Of a stretch of DNA of 10,582 nt, positions 1-6,208 are shown in pieces; position 1 is the first letter of the stretch; every line of letters begins with the position of its first letter. Position numbers and translations under genes: made by a program. The stretch is from DATKCN01 sp035513175 (lineage in GTDB: Bacteria > Chloroflexota > Chloroflexia > Thermomicrobiales > CFX8). The stretch spans positions 1-10,582 of the forward strand of contig DATKCN010000224.1 of the NCBI GenBank assembly GCA_035513175.1. The letters are read 5' to 3'. The notes below the pieces were generated by a model. That model saw nothing but the letters and a program-made list of their open reading frames with translations, was not told where the DNA came from and did no database searches.

Positions 1-323
1 CCGGAATCCGTTTACCGGACGTGGCCGTGCCGGTCGGCACTCACCTGGGCTGGAACCCGCGCGCCCCGGAGACAGGCTCGCCGGAGCAGATCATGTCGAT
101 GCAGGGGTCCACCATCTGGTTCCGCCGCACCCGAGCCGAGCGGGAAGCCGCCAACGACCCGCGCCCGTCCCTCGAAGAGCGCTATGCGAGCCGTGACGAC
201 TACCTTGCCAAGGTGCGTGCTGCCGCCGAGCAACTGGTCGAACAGCGCTACATGCTGGAGGAAGACATCGAGACAGCCCTCGCCGACGCCGCCGAACGCT
301 ACGACGAAGCCATGAAGGGCTGA
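1..323 (+). CDS. Alpha/beta hydrolase domain protein, C-terminal part (5' end outside window)
   Basis: The frame is open from the first bases of the window (first full codon at position 3) to TGA at 321-323, giving about 106 residues of a C-terminus. It reads through PVGTHLGWNPR, then SMQGSTIWF and DPRPSLEERY, and ends in a charged helical tail. From memory, this order matches the C-terminus of the large alpha/beta-hydrolase-domain proteins (the Abhydrolase_10 type), where a Gly-Thr-His-Leu-Gly-Trp-Asn motif is followed by a 'GDPRPS(L/I)EERY' helix. The GTH segment could supply the catalytic histidine, but the nucleophile region lies upstream of the window, so substrate and activity cannot be judged. 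A GTG at position 21 lies inside the conserved part and is not the true start. A long inverted repeat begins four bases after the stop. The family call is fairly sure; the function is unknown. Confidence 0.75.
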   Translation, partial: GIRLPDVAVPVGTHLGWNPRAPETGSPEQIMSMQGSTIWFRRTRAEREAANDPRPSLEERYASRDDYLAKVRAAAEQLVEQRYMLEEDIETALADAAERYDEAMKG

Positions 324-326
324 CAG

Positions 327-429
327 GGCAATGCGCCCGGTCCGGCCCACGCGCCCGTCGATCGGCAGCGGCGGGTTCGACGGCGCGCTGCGGTCCGGCA
401 GGGTCGGGCATCCAGCCGGGCGCATTGCC
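327..429. repeat. 103 bp inverted-repeat element with 14 bp perfect ends
   Basis: The ends GGCAATGCGCCCGG (327-340) and CCGGGCGCATTGCC (416-429) are perfect reverse complements. A second pair, CGTCGA (356-361) and TCGACG (377-382), is nested inside, and GGCCC (344-348) can pair with GGGTC (401-405) if one G-U pair is allowed. The single strand could therefore fold into one long interrupted hairpin. It starts four bases after the hydrolase stop and has no T-run, so it may be a REP/MITE-like element, or a structured 3' end that slows transcription or protects the mRNA. Only one copy is visible here, so mobility is inference. Confidence 0.6.
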
Positions 430-469
430 ATGCGCCCCTACGGCGGGATTGTGTCCGGCTATCACTGGT

Positions 470-498
470 TTGCGTACGTACGCGGTATGCTGTACTCT
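470..498 (+). promoter_or_regulatory. Candidate promoter with overlapping palindromic operator for the ABC exporter
   Basis: TTGCGT (470-475) and TACTCT (493-498) are 17 bp apart and make a plausible -35/-10 pair. A perfect 12 bp palindrome, GCGTACGTACGC (472-483), covers most of the -35 and runs into the spacer. This is where a repressor such as a TetR-family protein, a common regulator of DrrAB-type exporters, would block RNA polymerase. No regulator gene lies in the window, so the binding protein is unknown. The predicted transcript would have a leader of about 110 nt (505-618) containing two small hairpins (544-557 and 578-591) and an 8 bp palindrome TTCTAGAA (512-519). The palindrome is certain; its use is inferred. 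Confidence 0.45.
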
Positions 499-618
499 TG
501 ACCAGGTGACTTTCTAGAACATGCGTGCTATTCTGGTAGGTAGTACGGGAGTCCGTATCGCGCGCTCCATAACGGCGGTCTCCATCGAGACGCGTTCGCG
601 CGGAATGAAAGGGACGGC

Positions 619-1599
619 ATGATGCCTTCCGCCCCTCCCCTTGCGATTGAGGCCTCGGGCCTCGTCAAGTCCTTCGGGAAGACCAAAGCGGTCGATGGCG
701 TCGATCTGCGGATTCGTTCCGGGTCCGTCTACGGCGTGCTCGGGCCAAACGGCGCGGGCAAGACGACCACGATCCGCATGCTCACCACACTGATCCCTCC
801 GGACGGCGGCACGGCCCGCGTGCTGGGGCACGACATCGTGCGCGAGGCAGACAAGGTGCGCGGGCGCGTCAGCCTGACGGGCCAGTTCGCGTCGGTCGAT
901 GAGGACCTGACCGGAACCGAGAACCTGGTGCTGTTGGGCCGGCTGCTCGGGCTCACGCGCGCTCAGGCGCGCACGCGGGCCGACGAACTGTTGCGCGCTT
1001 TCGATATCGAAGACGCCGCTGGGCGGCTCGTGAAGACGTACTCAGGCGGCATGCGGCGCCGGCTCGACATCGCCGCCAGCATCGTCGTCACCCCGGACCT
1101 CCTGTTTCTCGACGAGCCGACGGCGGGCCTCGATCCCCGCAGCCGCAACCAGGTCTGGGACATCGTGCGCGCCCTGGAAGAGAGCGGCACGACGGTGCTG
1201 CTGACGACGCAGCACCTTGACGAGGCCGACCAGCTTGCCGAACGCATCGCCATCATCGACCACGGCAAGGTGATCGCCGAGGGCACGACGAGCGAACTGA
1301 AGGCCTCAATCGGCGCGGGCAGCCTGCACGTGCGGATCAGCGATCGCGATCAGAGACCGGCCGCTGAACGGGTGCTGTCGGAGGCGCTGGGAGTCCCCGT
1401 GCAGCTCGAAGGCGATCCGCTGGCGCTGTCGGCACGCGTTTCGAATCAGGAGCGGGTGTTCGATGCCCTGAGCGAGCTGACGCGCTCCGGCATCGCAGTC
1501 ACCGACTTTTCGCTCGGGCAGCCGAGCCTCGACGAGGTTTTCCTGGCGCTGACCGGGCATCCGGCCGACGATGACACAGAGACGGAGCATGCCGCGTGA
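619..1599 (+). CDS. DrrA-type ABC transporter ATP-binding protein
   Basis: This 326-residue cytoplasmic ATPase would power the membrane partner encoded immediately downstream. The nucleotide-binding domain is complete: Walker A GPNGAGKT (42-49), Q-loop Gln89 in LTGQF, signature YSGGM (141-145) followed by RRRLDIA, Walker B LLFLDE (161-166) with the D-loop AGLD, and the H-loop His199 in TTQHLDEAD. About 100 residues follow the core, ending in a FSLGQPSLDEVFL motif. This length and tail are typical of the daunorubicin-resistance (DrrA) family that exports drugs or lipids. The start is ATG 619; ATG 622 is equally possible, and an AAAGGGA ribosome-binding site at 608-614 serves both. The stop overlaps the next start by four bases (GTGA, 1596-1599), which indicates translational coupling. 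The exported substrate cannot be read from the sequence. Confidence 0.93.
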   Translation: MMPSAPPLAIEASGLVKSFGKTKAVDGVDLRIRSGSVYGVLGPNGAGKTTTIRMLTTLIPPDGGTARVLGHDIVREADKVRGRVSLTGQFASVDEDLTGTENLVLLGRLLGLTRAQARTRADELLRAFDIEDAAGRLVKTYSGGMRRRLDIAASIVVTPDLLFLDEPTAGLDPRSRNQVWDIVRALEESGTTVLLTTQHLDEADQLAERIAIIDHGKVIAEGTTSELKASIGAGSLHVRISDRDQRPAAERVLSEALGVPVQLEGDPLALSARVSNQERVFDALSELTRSGIAVTDFSLGQPSLDEVFLALTGHPADDDTETEHAA

Positions 1600-2450
1600 C
1601 CACCAGCCTCGTTCGCCCGGATCAGAGCACGCGCGCGACGGCTCCCAGCGAGGAGCTGCGGCTGGCGCTGTCCTCCACCGTCCGGCCGCCTCGGCCCAGC
1701 GCGCTCTCGGCGTCGCTCACCTTCGGCTGGCGGGCGATGCTCAAGATCAAGCATGTGCCCGAACAGCTCTTCGACGTCACCGCCTTCCCGATCATGTTCA
1801 CGTTGATGTTCACCTTCCTGTTTGGCGGCGCGTTGGCCGGCTCGACGCAGGAGTACGCGCAGTTCGTGCTGCCCGGCATCCTGGTGCAGTCGATCGTCAT
1901 GATCACCATATACACCGGCCTCGGATTGAACACCGACATCTCGCGCGGCACGTTCGACCGCTTCCGCTCGCTGCCTATCTGGCGACCCGCGACTATCGTC
2001 GGCATGCTGCTGGGCGACGCTGCGCGCTACACGATCGCCTCCACAATCATCATTGCCCTGGGACTGCTGCTGGGCTTCCGGCCCGAGGGTGGGGTTCTCG
2101 GCGTCGTGGCCGCCGTGCTGCTGTTGCTCGTCTTCTCCTTCAGCCTGTCGTGGGTCTGGATGATCGTCGGTATGAAGCTGCGGACGCCGAACGCGGTCAT
2201 GGGGGTCAGCATGATGCTGCTCTTTCCACTCACGTTCATCAGCAACATCTTCGTTGACCCGGCCACGATGCCATCCTGGCTGCGGGCGTTCGTCGACGTC
2301 AACCCGGTTTCCTTCCTGGTCGGGACTTCGCGCGCCCTGATGGCCGGCACGGCCTCGGCCACGGACGTGATCGGCGTGTTGCTGATCAGCGTCGCCATCG
2401 TCGCCGTGTTCGGCCCGTTGACAATGCACATGTACCGCACCCGCCAGTAG
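1596..2450 (+). CDS. ABC-2 type (DrrB-like) transporter permease
   Basis: This 284-residue membrane protein pairs with the preceding ATPase. A polar N-terminal stretch of about 60 residues contains the short amphipathic segment LTFGWRAMLKIK, which commonly precedes the first helix in this family. About six hydrophobic segments follow: roughly 64-80, 91-111, 133-160, 165-192, 201-220 and 256-276. The region around 205-250, with NIFVDPATMPSWL and then VNPVSFLVGTSRAL, is the typical end of ABC-2/DrrB permeases, where a loop before the last helix holds an 'NP' motif. The GTG start at 1596 overlaps the ATPase stop, so the two are made together and probably assemble as a 2+2 exporter. The stop codon lies within a strong hairpin (2445-2468). 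The substrate is unknown; drugs, glycolipids or other hydrophobic compounds are all possible for this family. Confidence 0.92.
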   Translation: MTTSLVRPDQSTRATAPSEELRLALSSTVRPPRPSALSASLTFGWRAMLKIKHVPEQLFDVTAFPIMFTLMFTFLFGGALAGSTQEYAQFVLPGILVQSIVMITIYTGLGLNTDISRGTFDRFRSLPIWRPATIVGMLLGDAARYTIASTIIIALGLLLGFRPEGGVLGVVAAVLLLLVFSFSLSWVWMIVGMKLRTPNAVMGVSMMLLFPLTFISNIFVDPATMPSWLRAFVDVNPVSFLVGTSRALMAGTASATDVIGVLLISVAIVAVFGPLTMHMYRTRQ

Positions 2451-2468
2451 CGCCGCCGCGCGCTACTG
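2445..2468 (+). terminator. Hairpin across the permease stop codon, possible terminator
   Basis: CAGTAGCGC (2445-2453) and GCGCTACTG (2460-2468) form a perfect 9 bp stem with a 6-base loop, and the permease stop TAG sits in the 5' arm. Only GTTGATC follows rather than a T-run. It therefore fits a weak terminator, a pause site or an mRNA 3' stabiliser better than a classical intrinsic terminator. It separates the exporter genes from the TPR genes. Confidence 0.45.
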
Positions 2469-2495
2469 TTGATCGATCCAGCGAATGATGCGAAG

Positions 2496-2541
2496 ATGGA
2501 CGCCTGAACCCATGGCTTATTGCGTCACGGAGGGCGTCCAT
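2496..2541 (+). promoter_or_regulatory. Inverted repeat covering the ribosome-binding site and start of the first TPR gene
   Basis: ATGGACGCC (2496-2504) is the exact reverse complement of GGCGTCCAT (2533-2541), with one further U-G pair possible inside. The 3' arm contains the last bases of the GGAGGG ribosome-binding site (2529-2534) and the A and U of the ATG start (2540-2542). If this 9-10 bp stem forms across its 28-base loop, initiation would be hindered. It could be a translational switch or a chance match. No convincing promoter was found in the 89 bp gap. Confidence 0.35.
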
Positions 2542-4183
2542 GTCCTATTGCTTCGACCTCGGCTCCCATACGCGTCCCGCCTCAACCGCGAGCGCGGACG
2601 CGCAACGCTGGTTCGATCGCGGCCTGGTCTGGACCTACGGCTTCAATCATGAGGAAGCGGTCCGCTGCTTCCAGCGGGCGCTGGATGCCGATCCTGGCCT
2701 CGCGATGGCGCACTGGGGCGTCGCCTACGCCGCCGGGCCAAACTACAACCGCGCCTGGCATCAACTCGACCCGACGACTCTTGCTGCGATGCTGGCAACG
2801 ACCGTCTCCGCGCTCGAGCAGGCGTCACGTCTGCTGGACCGAGCGGCGCCGGTAGAGCGGGCCTTGATCGCGGCGCTCGGCAAGCGCTTCCAGTCCACGA
2901 CGCCCGCCGACGACCTGCAAGTCTGGAGCGACGACTACGCCGACGCCATGCGCGAGGTCTACGGCGCTTACCCAGACGACCTGGATGTCACGGCGCTGTT
3001 CGCCGAGGCGCTGATGAACCGCACGCCCTGGCGGCTCTGGGACCTGCCGCGCCGCTGCGCCGCCGACGGCGCCAGCACTCTTGAGGCGCAGGACGTGCTC
3101 GAACGGGCGCTCGAGCGTCCCGAAAGCCGCGTCCACCCCGGCGTGCTGCACATGTACATCCATCTGATGGAGATGTCGCCGTTCCCCGAAAGGGCGCTGC
3201 CGGTGGCCGATCTGCTGCGCGAGCTCGTGCCGGACGCCGGGCACCTGCGCCACATGTCCACTCATATCGATGTGCTGTGCGGCGACTACCGCACCGTCGT
3301 CGCGTCCAACGCGGCCGCCATCGTCGCCGACGAGAAGTACCGCGAGCGCGAGGGCGGCATGAACATCTACACCCTGTACCGCGCGCACAACTACCACTTC
3401 AAGCTCTACGGCGCGATGTTCCTCGGCCAGTCGGAGGTCGCGATGGAGGCCGCCGAAGGTCAGGTGAACGCGATCCCCCGCGAGCTGCTGCTGGTCGAGA
3501 CGCCGCCGATGGCAGACCGCTTCGAGGGGCGCATGCCGATGAAGATGCACGCGCTCATCCGCTTCGGGCGCTGGCAGGAAATCATCGACACGCCGCTCCC
3601 GGAAGACCAGACGCTGTATTGCGTCACTACGGCAGTCATCCACTACGCGAAAGGCGTGGCGCGCTCGGCGCTTGGACAGATCGCGGAGGCCGAGGAGCAG
3701 CGGGAGCTATTCGACGCGGCCATGCAGCGCGTGCCCGAGACGCGTTTCCTGCAGAACAACACCTGCCTCGCCACGCTGGCCGTCGCCGCTGAGATGCTGT
3801 ACGGCGAGCTGGAGTACCGCAAGGGGAACTACGGCATCGCCTTCGATCACCTGCGGGAGTCGGTGGCGCTCTCCGACGGGCTCCAGTACGCGGAGCCCTG
3901 GGCCTGGATGCAGCCGCCCCGTCACGCGCTGGGCGCGCTGTTGCTGGAACAGGGCCACGTCGAGGAGGCGGAAGCGGTCTATCGCGCCGATCTCGGGCTG
4001 GACGGCGCGTTGCCCCGCGCCCACCAGCACCCTGAGAATGTATGGGCCCTGCATGGCTACCACGAATGTCTGCATCGCCTCGGCAAGTGCGATCTCGCGG
4101 ACCTGATCAAGCCGCGTCTCGATCTCGCCGTCGCGCGCGCTGATGTGCCGATCGATTCGTCGTGTTTCTGCCGGAACGCATAG
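2540..4183 (+). CDS. TPR-like repeat protein with conserved His cluster and C-terminal Cys-Phe-Cys (copy 1)
   Basis: The protein has 547 residues, with no signal peptide and no membrane segment, so it is probably cytoplasmic. Helical-repeat (TPR-type) segments appear at about 35-67 (FNHEEAVRCFQRALDADP then AHWGVAYA), 375-405 and 425-485. A central block is rich in invariant-looking residues: NRTPWRLWDLP (160-170), HPGVLHMYIHLMEMSP (199-214), GHLRHMSTHID (234-244) and RAHNYHFKLYG (281-291). The His residues 204, 208, 235, 238, 242, 283 and 286 could form a metal or catalytic site. From memory, a large bacterial TPR family has a related 'YIH..E.S...GHL.HMP.HI' block, and no activity for it is known to me. 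The C-terminus is SSCFCRNA, with Cys542 and Cys544. The start is ATG 2540, behind GGAGGG at a 5-base spacing. The gene is a paralog of the next one and is probably co-transcribed with it. Function unknown. Confidence 0.88.
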   Translation: MSYCFDLGSHTRPASTASADAQRWFDRGLVWTYGFNHEEAVRCFQRALDADPGLAMAHWGVAYAAGPNYNRAWHQLDPTTLAAMLATTVSALEQASRLLDRAAPVERALIAALGKRFQSTTPADDLQVWSDDYADAMREVYGAYPDDLDVTALFAEALMNRTPWRLWDLPRRCAADGASTLEAQDVLERALERPESRVHPGVLHMYIHLMEMSPFPERALPVADLLRELVPDAGHLRHMSTHIDVLCGDYRTVVASNAAAIVADEKYREREGGMNIYTLYRAHNYHFKLYGAMFLGQSEVAMEAAEGQVNAIPRELLLVETPPMADRFEGRMPMKMHALIRFGRWQEIIDTPLPEDQTLYCVTTAVIHYAKGVARSALGQIAEAEEQRELFDAAMQRVPETRFLQNNTCLATLAVAAEMLYGELEYRKGNYGIAFDHLRESVALSDGLQYAEPWAWMQPPRHALGALLLEQGHVEEAEAVYRADLGLDGALPRAHQHPENVWALHGYHECLHRLGKCDLADLIKPRLDLAVARADVPIDSSCFCRNA

Positions 4184-4201
4184 CATCCAGAGGAGGATCT
4201 C

Positions 4202-5884
4202 GTGTCCGACTATTACAACCTCGGTTCTCATGCGCGCACGGTTTCGACATCATCCCCTGACGCGCAACGCTGGTTCGATCGGGGTCTGGTGTGGACCTAC
4301 ACGTTCAACCATGAGGAGGCGATCGTCTGCTTCGAGCGCATGCTCGAGCACGACCCACGATGCGCCATGGCCCACTGGGGCATTGCCTACGGGGCGGGTC
4401 CCAACTACAACAAGCCGTGGATCTACTTCGACGAGCAGGATCTGGCGGCGACGGTGGCAAAGACGCACGCGGTTACGCAGCAGGCGGTGGCGCTGTTGGA
4501 CACCGCGAGTCCCGCCGAGCAGGCATTGGTCCGCGCCCTGCAGTCGCGTTACCCATCACCGGTGGCTCCGCCCGCGGTCGAGGACATGGACGCCTGGAAC
4601 GACGCCTACGCCGACGCGATGCGCGAGGTCTACCGCGCCAACCCCGACGATCTGGACATTGTCACGCTCTTTGCCGAAGCGCTGATGAACCGCACCCCCT
4701 GGCAGCTCTGGGACCTGCCGGGCCGCTGCCCCGCCGAGGGGGCCAGCACCGTCGAGGCGCGCGAAGTGCTGGAGCGGGCGCTGGAGCATCCGGCCAGCCG
4801 CGTCCACCCGGGCGTGTTGCACATGTACATCCACCTGATGGAGATGTCGCCCTGGCCGGAGCAGGCGTTGCGCGTCTGCGACTTGCTGCGCGGCCTCGTC
4901 CCGGACGGCGGGCACCTGGAGCACATGCCGACCCACATCGACGTGCAGTGCGGGCACTATCACAACGTCATCGAGTCCAATCAGGCGGCCATCGTGGCCG
5001 ACCGCAAGTTCCTGGAGCGCGCAGGAGCGATGAACTTCTATACGCTCTACCGGGTCCACAACTACCACTTCAAGCTGTACGGCGCGCTCTACCTGGGTCA
5101 GTACCAGGCGGCCATCGACGCGGCCAGGGAGATGGTCAGCACCATACCGGACGAGCTGCTGAAGATGGAGTCGCCTCCAATGGCCGACTGGATCGAGGGC
5201 TTCGTCCCGCTCGACATGCACGTGCTGATCCGCTTCGGCAAGTGGCAGGAGATCATCGACACCCCGTTGCCGGAGGATCAGTCGCTCTACTGTTACACCA
5301 CCGCCATCATCCACTATTCGAAGGGGGTCGCGTATGCCGCGCTGGGCCGCGTGGCCGAGGCCGAGGAGCAGCGGCTGCTCTTCCAGGCGGCGGTGGAGCG
5401 CGTGCCGGAGTCGCGCTTCTTCCAGAACAACACCTGCCTGGATATCCTCGCCGTCGCTGCCGCGATGCTGGATGGCGAGCTGGAGTACCGCAAGGGAAGC
5501 TACGATGTCGCCTTCGACCACCTGCGGCGCGCCATTGAGCTGGAGGACAACCTGCCCTACGCCGAGCCCTGGGCCTGGATGCATCCGACGCGACACGCGC
5601 TCGGCGCGCTGCTACTGGAGCAGGACCGCGTCGAGGAGGCGGAGGGTGTCTACCGCGCCGACCTGGGACTGGACGACACGCTGCCGCGCGCGTTCCAGCA
5701 CCCGGAAAACGTCTGGGCGCTGCACGGCTACCACGAGTGTCTGCATCGCCTCGGCAAGTGCGACCTGGCAGGCATGATCAAGCAGCGGCTCGACCTGGCG
5801 ATGGCCCGCGCCGATGTCCCGATCGAGTCGTCATGCTTCTGCCGCACCACGCACGCCCCGCTGGAAGCGGCGGCGATCGCCTGA
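4202..5884 (+). CDS. TPR-like repeat protein with conserved His cluster and C-terminal Cys-Phe-Cys (copy 2)
   Basis: The protein has 560 residues and starts at GTG 4202, behind AGGAGG (4191-4196) at a 5-base spacing, only 18 bp after the first copy. The two copies align over their full length; in the first 70 residues about 50 are identical by eye. The shared blocks are kept exactly: FNHEEA (35-40), AHWG (57-60), NRTPW (163-167), HPGVLHMYIHLMEMSP (202-217), GHLEHMPTHID (237-247) and HNYHFKLYG (286-294), with His 207, 211, 238, 241, 245, 286 and 289. Cys residues shared with copy 1 include those in NNTCL, HECLH, GKCDL and the C-terminal SSCFCR (Cys545, Cys547). Unlike copy 1, a 13-residue tail follows CFCR. 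The insertion APPAVED near 122 makes it slightly longer before the central block. Two retained, diverged copies suggest related but separate roles, perhaps a heterodimer. Function unknown. Confidence 0.88.
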   Translation: MSDYYNLGSHARTVSTSSPDAQRWFDRGLVWTYTFNHEEAIVCFERMLEHDPRCAMAHWGIAYGAGPNYNKPWIYFDEQDLAATVAKTHAVTQQAVALLDTASPAEQALVRALQSRYPSPVAPPAVEDMDAWNDAYADAMREVYRANPDDLDIVTLFAEALMNRTPWQLWDLPGRCPAEGASTVEAREVLERALEHPASRVHPGVLHMYIHLMEMSPWPEQALRVCDLLRGLVPDGGHLEHMPTHIDVQCGHYHNVIESNQAAIVADRKFLERAGAMNFYTLYRVHNYHFKLYGALYLGQYQAAIDAAREMVSTIPDELLKMESPPMADWIEGFVPLDMHVLIRFGKWQEIIDTPLPEDQSLYCYTTAIIHYSKGVAYAALGRVAEAEEQRLLFQAAVERVPESRFFQNNTCLDILAVAAAMLDGELEYRKGSYDVAFDHLRRAIELEDNLPYAEPWAWMHPTRHALGALLLEQDRVEEAEGVYRADLGLDDTLPRAFQHPENVWALHGYHECLHRLGKCDLAGMIKQRLDLAMARADVPIESSCFCRTTHAPLEAAAIA

Positions 5885-6086
5885 TTGCGAAACACGCCCA
5901 TCCCCGGCGCGCTGTTCCAGGGGAGGGTGCGACACGCGCCAGGCGATTGCCCGCGCGCAAGCGAGCCCGGCGTGAAGGAGCAGCGGCTCTTCGAAGCGGC
6001 GGTCAGGTCCGGCGATGCGATCGAGCAGGCCGTCCAGCACGTCGACGAGCGAGATCTCACGTGTCTTGATGCGTGGCGCGGTGTCT

Positions 6087-6117
6087 TTGACCGGGATGTT
6101 GCGAAGGCACGTAGACT
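6087..6117 (+). promoter_or_regulatory. Weak candidate promoter for the dehalogenase
   Basis: TTGACC (6087-6092) matches the -35 consensus at five of six bases. TAGACT (6112-6117) matches the -10 consensus at four of six. The 19 bp spacer is longer than ideal. It would start a transcript near 6125, with a leader of about 85 nt that contains the 6154-6191 hairpin and the GGAGG site. No better pair was seen in the gap. Confidence 0.3.
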
Positions 6118-6153
6118 GTCAGCTCGATGCGCGTGCGGGTCAGTCCATGGCAG

Positions 6154-6191
6154 CGGACGATGCGAGGCAGCCGCTGCCGGCTCATCGTCCG
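6154..6191 (+). promoter_or_regulatory. Leader hairpin just upstream of the dehalogenase ribosome-binding site
   Basis: CGGACGATG (6154-6162) pairs perfectly with CATCGTCCG (6183-6191). A second stem, GGCAG (6166-6170) with CTGCC (6174-6178), stacks inside the loop. The structure ends six bases before GGAGG (6198-6202), the ribosome-binding site of the dehalogenase. It could be a transcription attenuator (TCTTT follows, which is not a real T-run), a ligand-responsive leader, or an mRNA-protecting structure. The pairing is certain; the role is inferred. Confidence 0.4.
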
Positions 6192-6208
6192 TCTTTCGGA
6201 GGTTCGCG

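Larger units (their letters stand above)
5885..6208. other. Intergenic region between copy-2 TPR gene and dehalogenase
   Basis: These 324 bases hold no gene I can support. A weak promoter (6087-6117) and a strong hairpin (6154-6191) occupy the 3' half and would belong to the dehalogenase. The + frame stays open from the TPR stop through to the dehalogenase, but with erratic codon use in its second half. On the minus strand, positions 6118 to 5831 form a 95-codon open frame with GC-rich third positions and a hydrophobic stretch (EISLVDVLDGLLDRIAG), preceded in another frame by RIELTVYVPSQ. It might be the remains of a lost gene, but no start codon with a ribosome-binding site or clear homology supports it. 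Confidence 0.5.

Noticed and set aside
1446..2429. Long minus-strand frames opposite the permease (and similar ones at 2825-3643 and 4556-5596)
   Set aside because: They mirror real + strand genes with conserved motifs, and their translations are compositionally biased shadows.
5990..6070. A gas-vesicle protein (GvpA/GvpJ-like) fragment on the minus strand
   Set aside because: Only about eleven residues fit the pattern and the sequence diverges immediately after. No other gas-vesicle gene is in the window.
5885..6208. A dehalogenase start at TTG 5885, adding 108 residues
   Set aside because: The family begins close to the GTG at 6209, which has GGAGG at ideal spacing. The upstream stretch has erratic codon use in its second half and contains a long hairpin.
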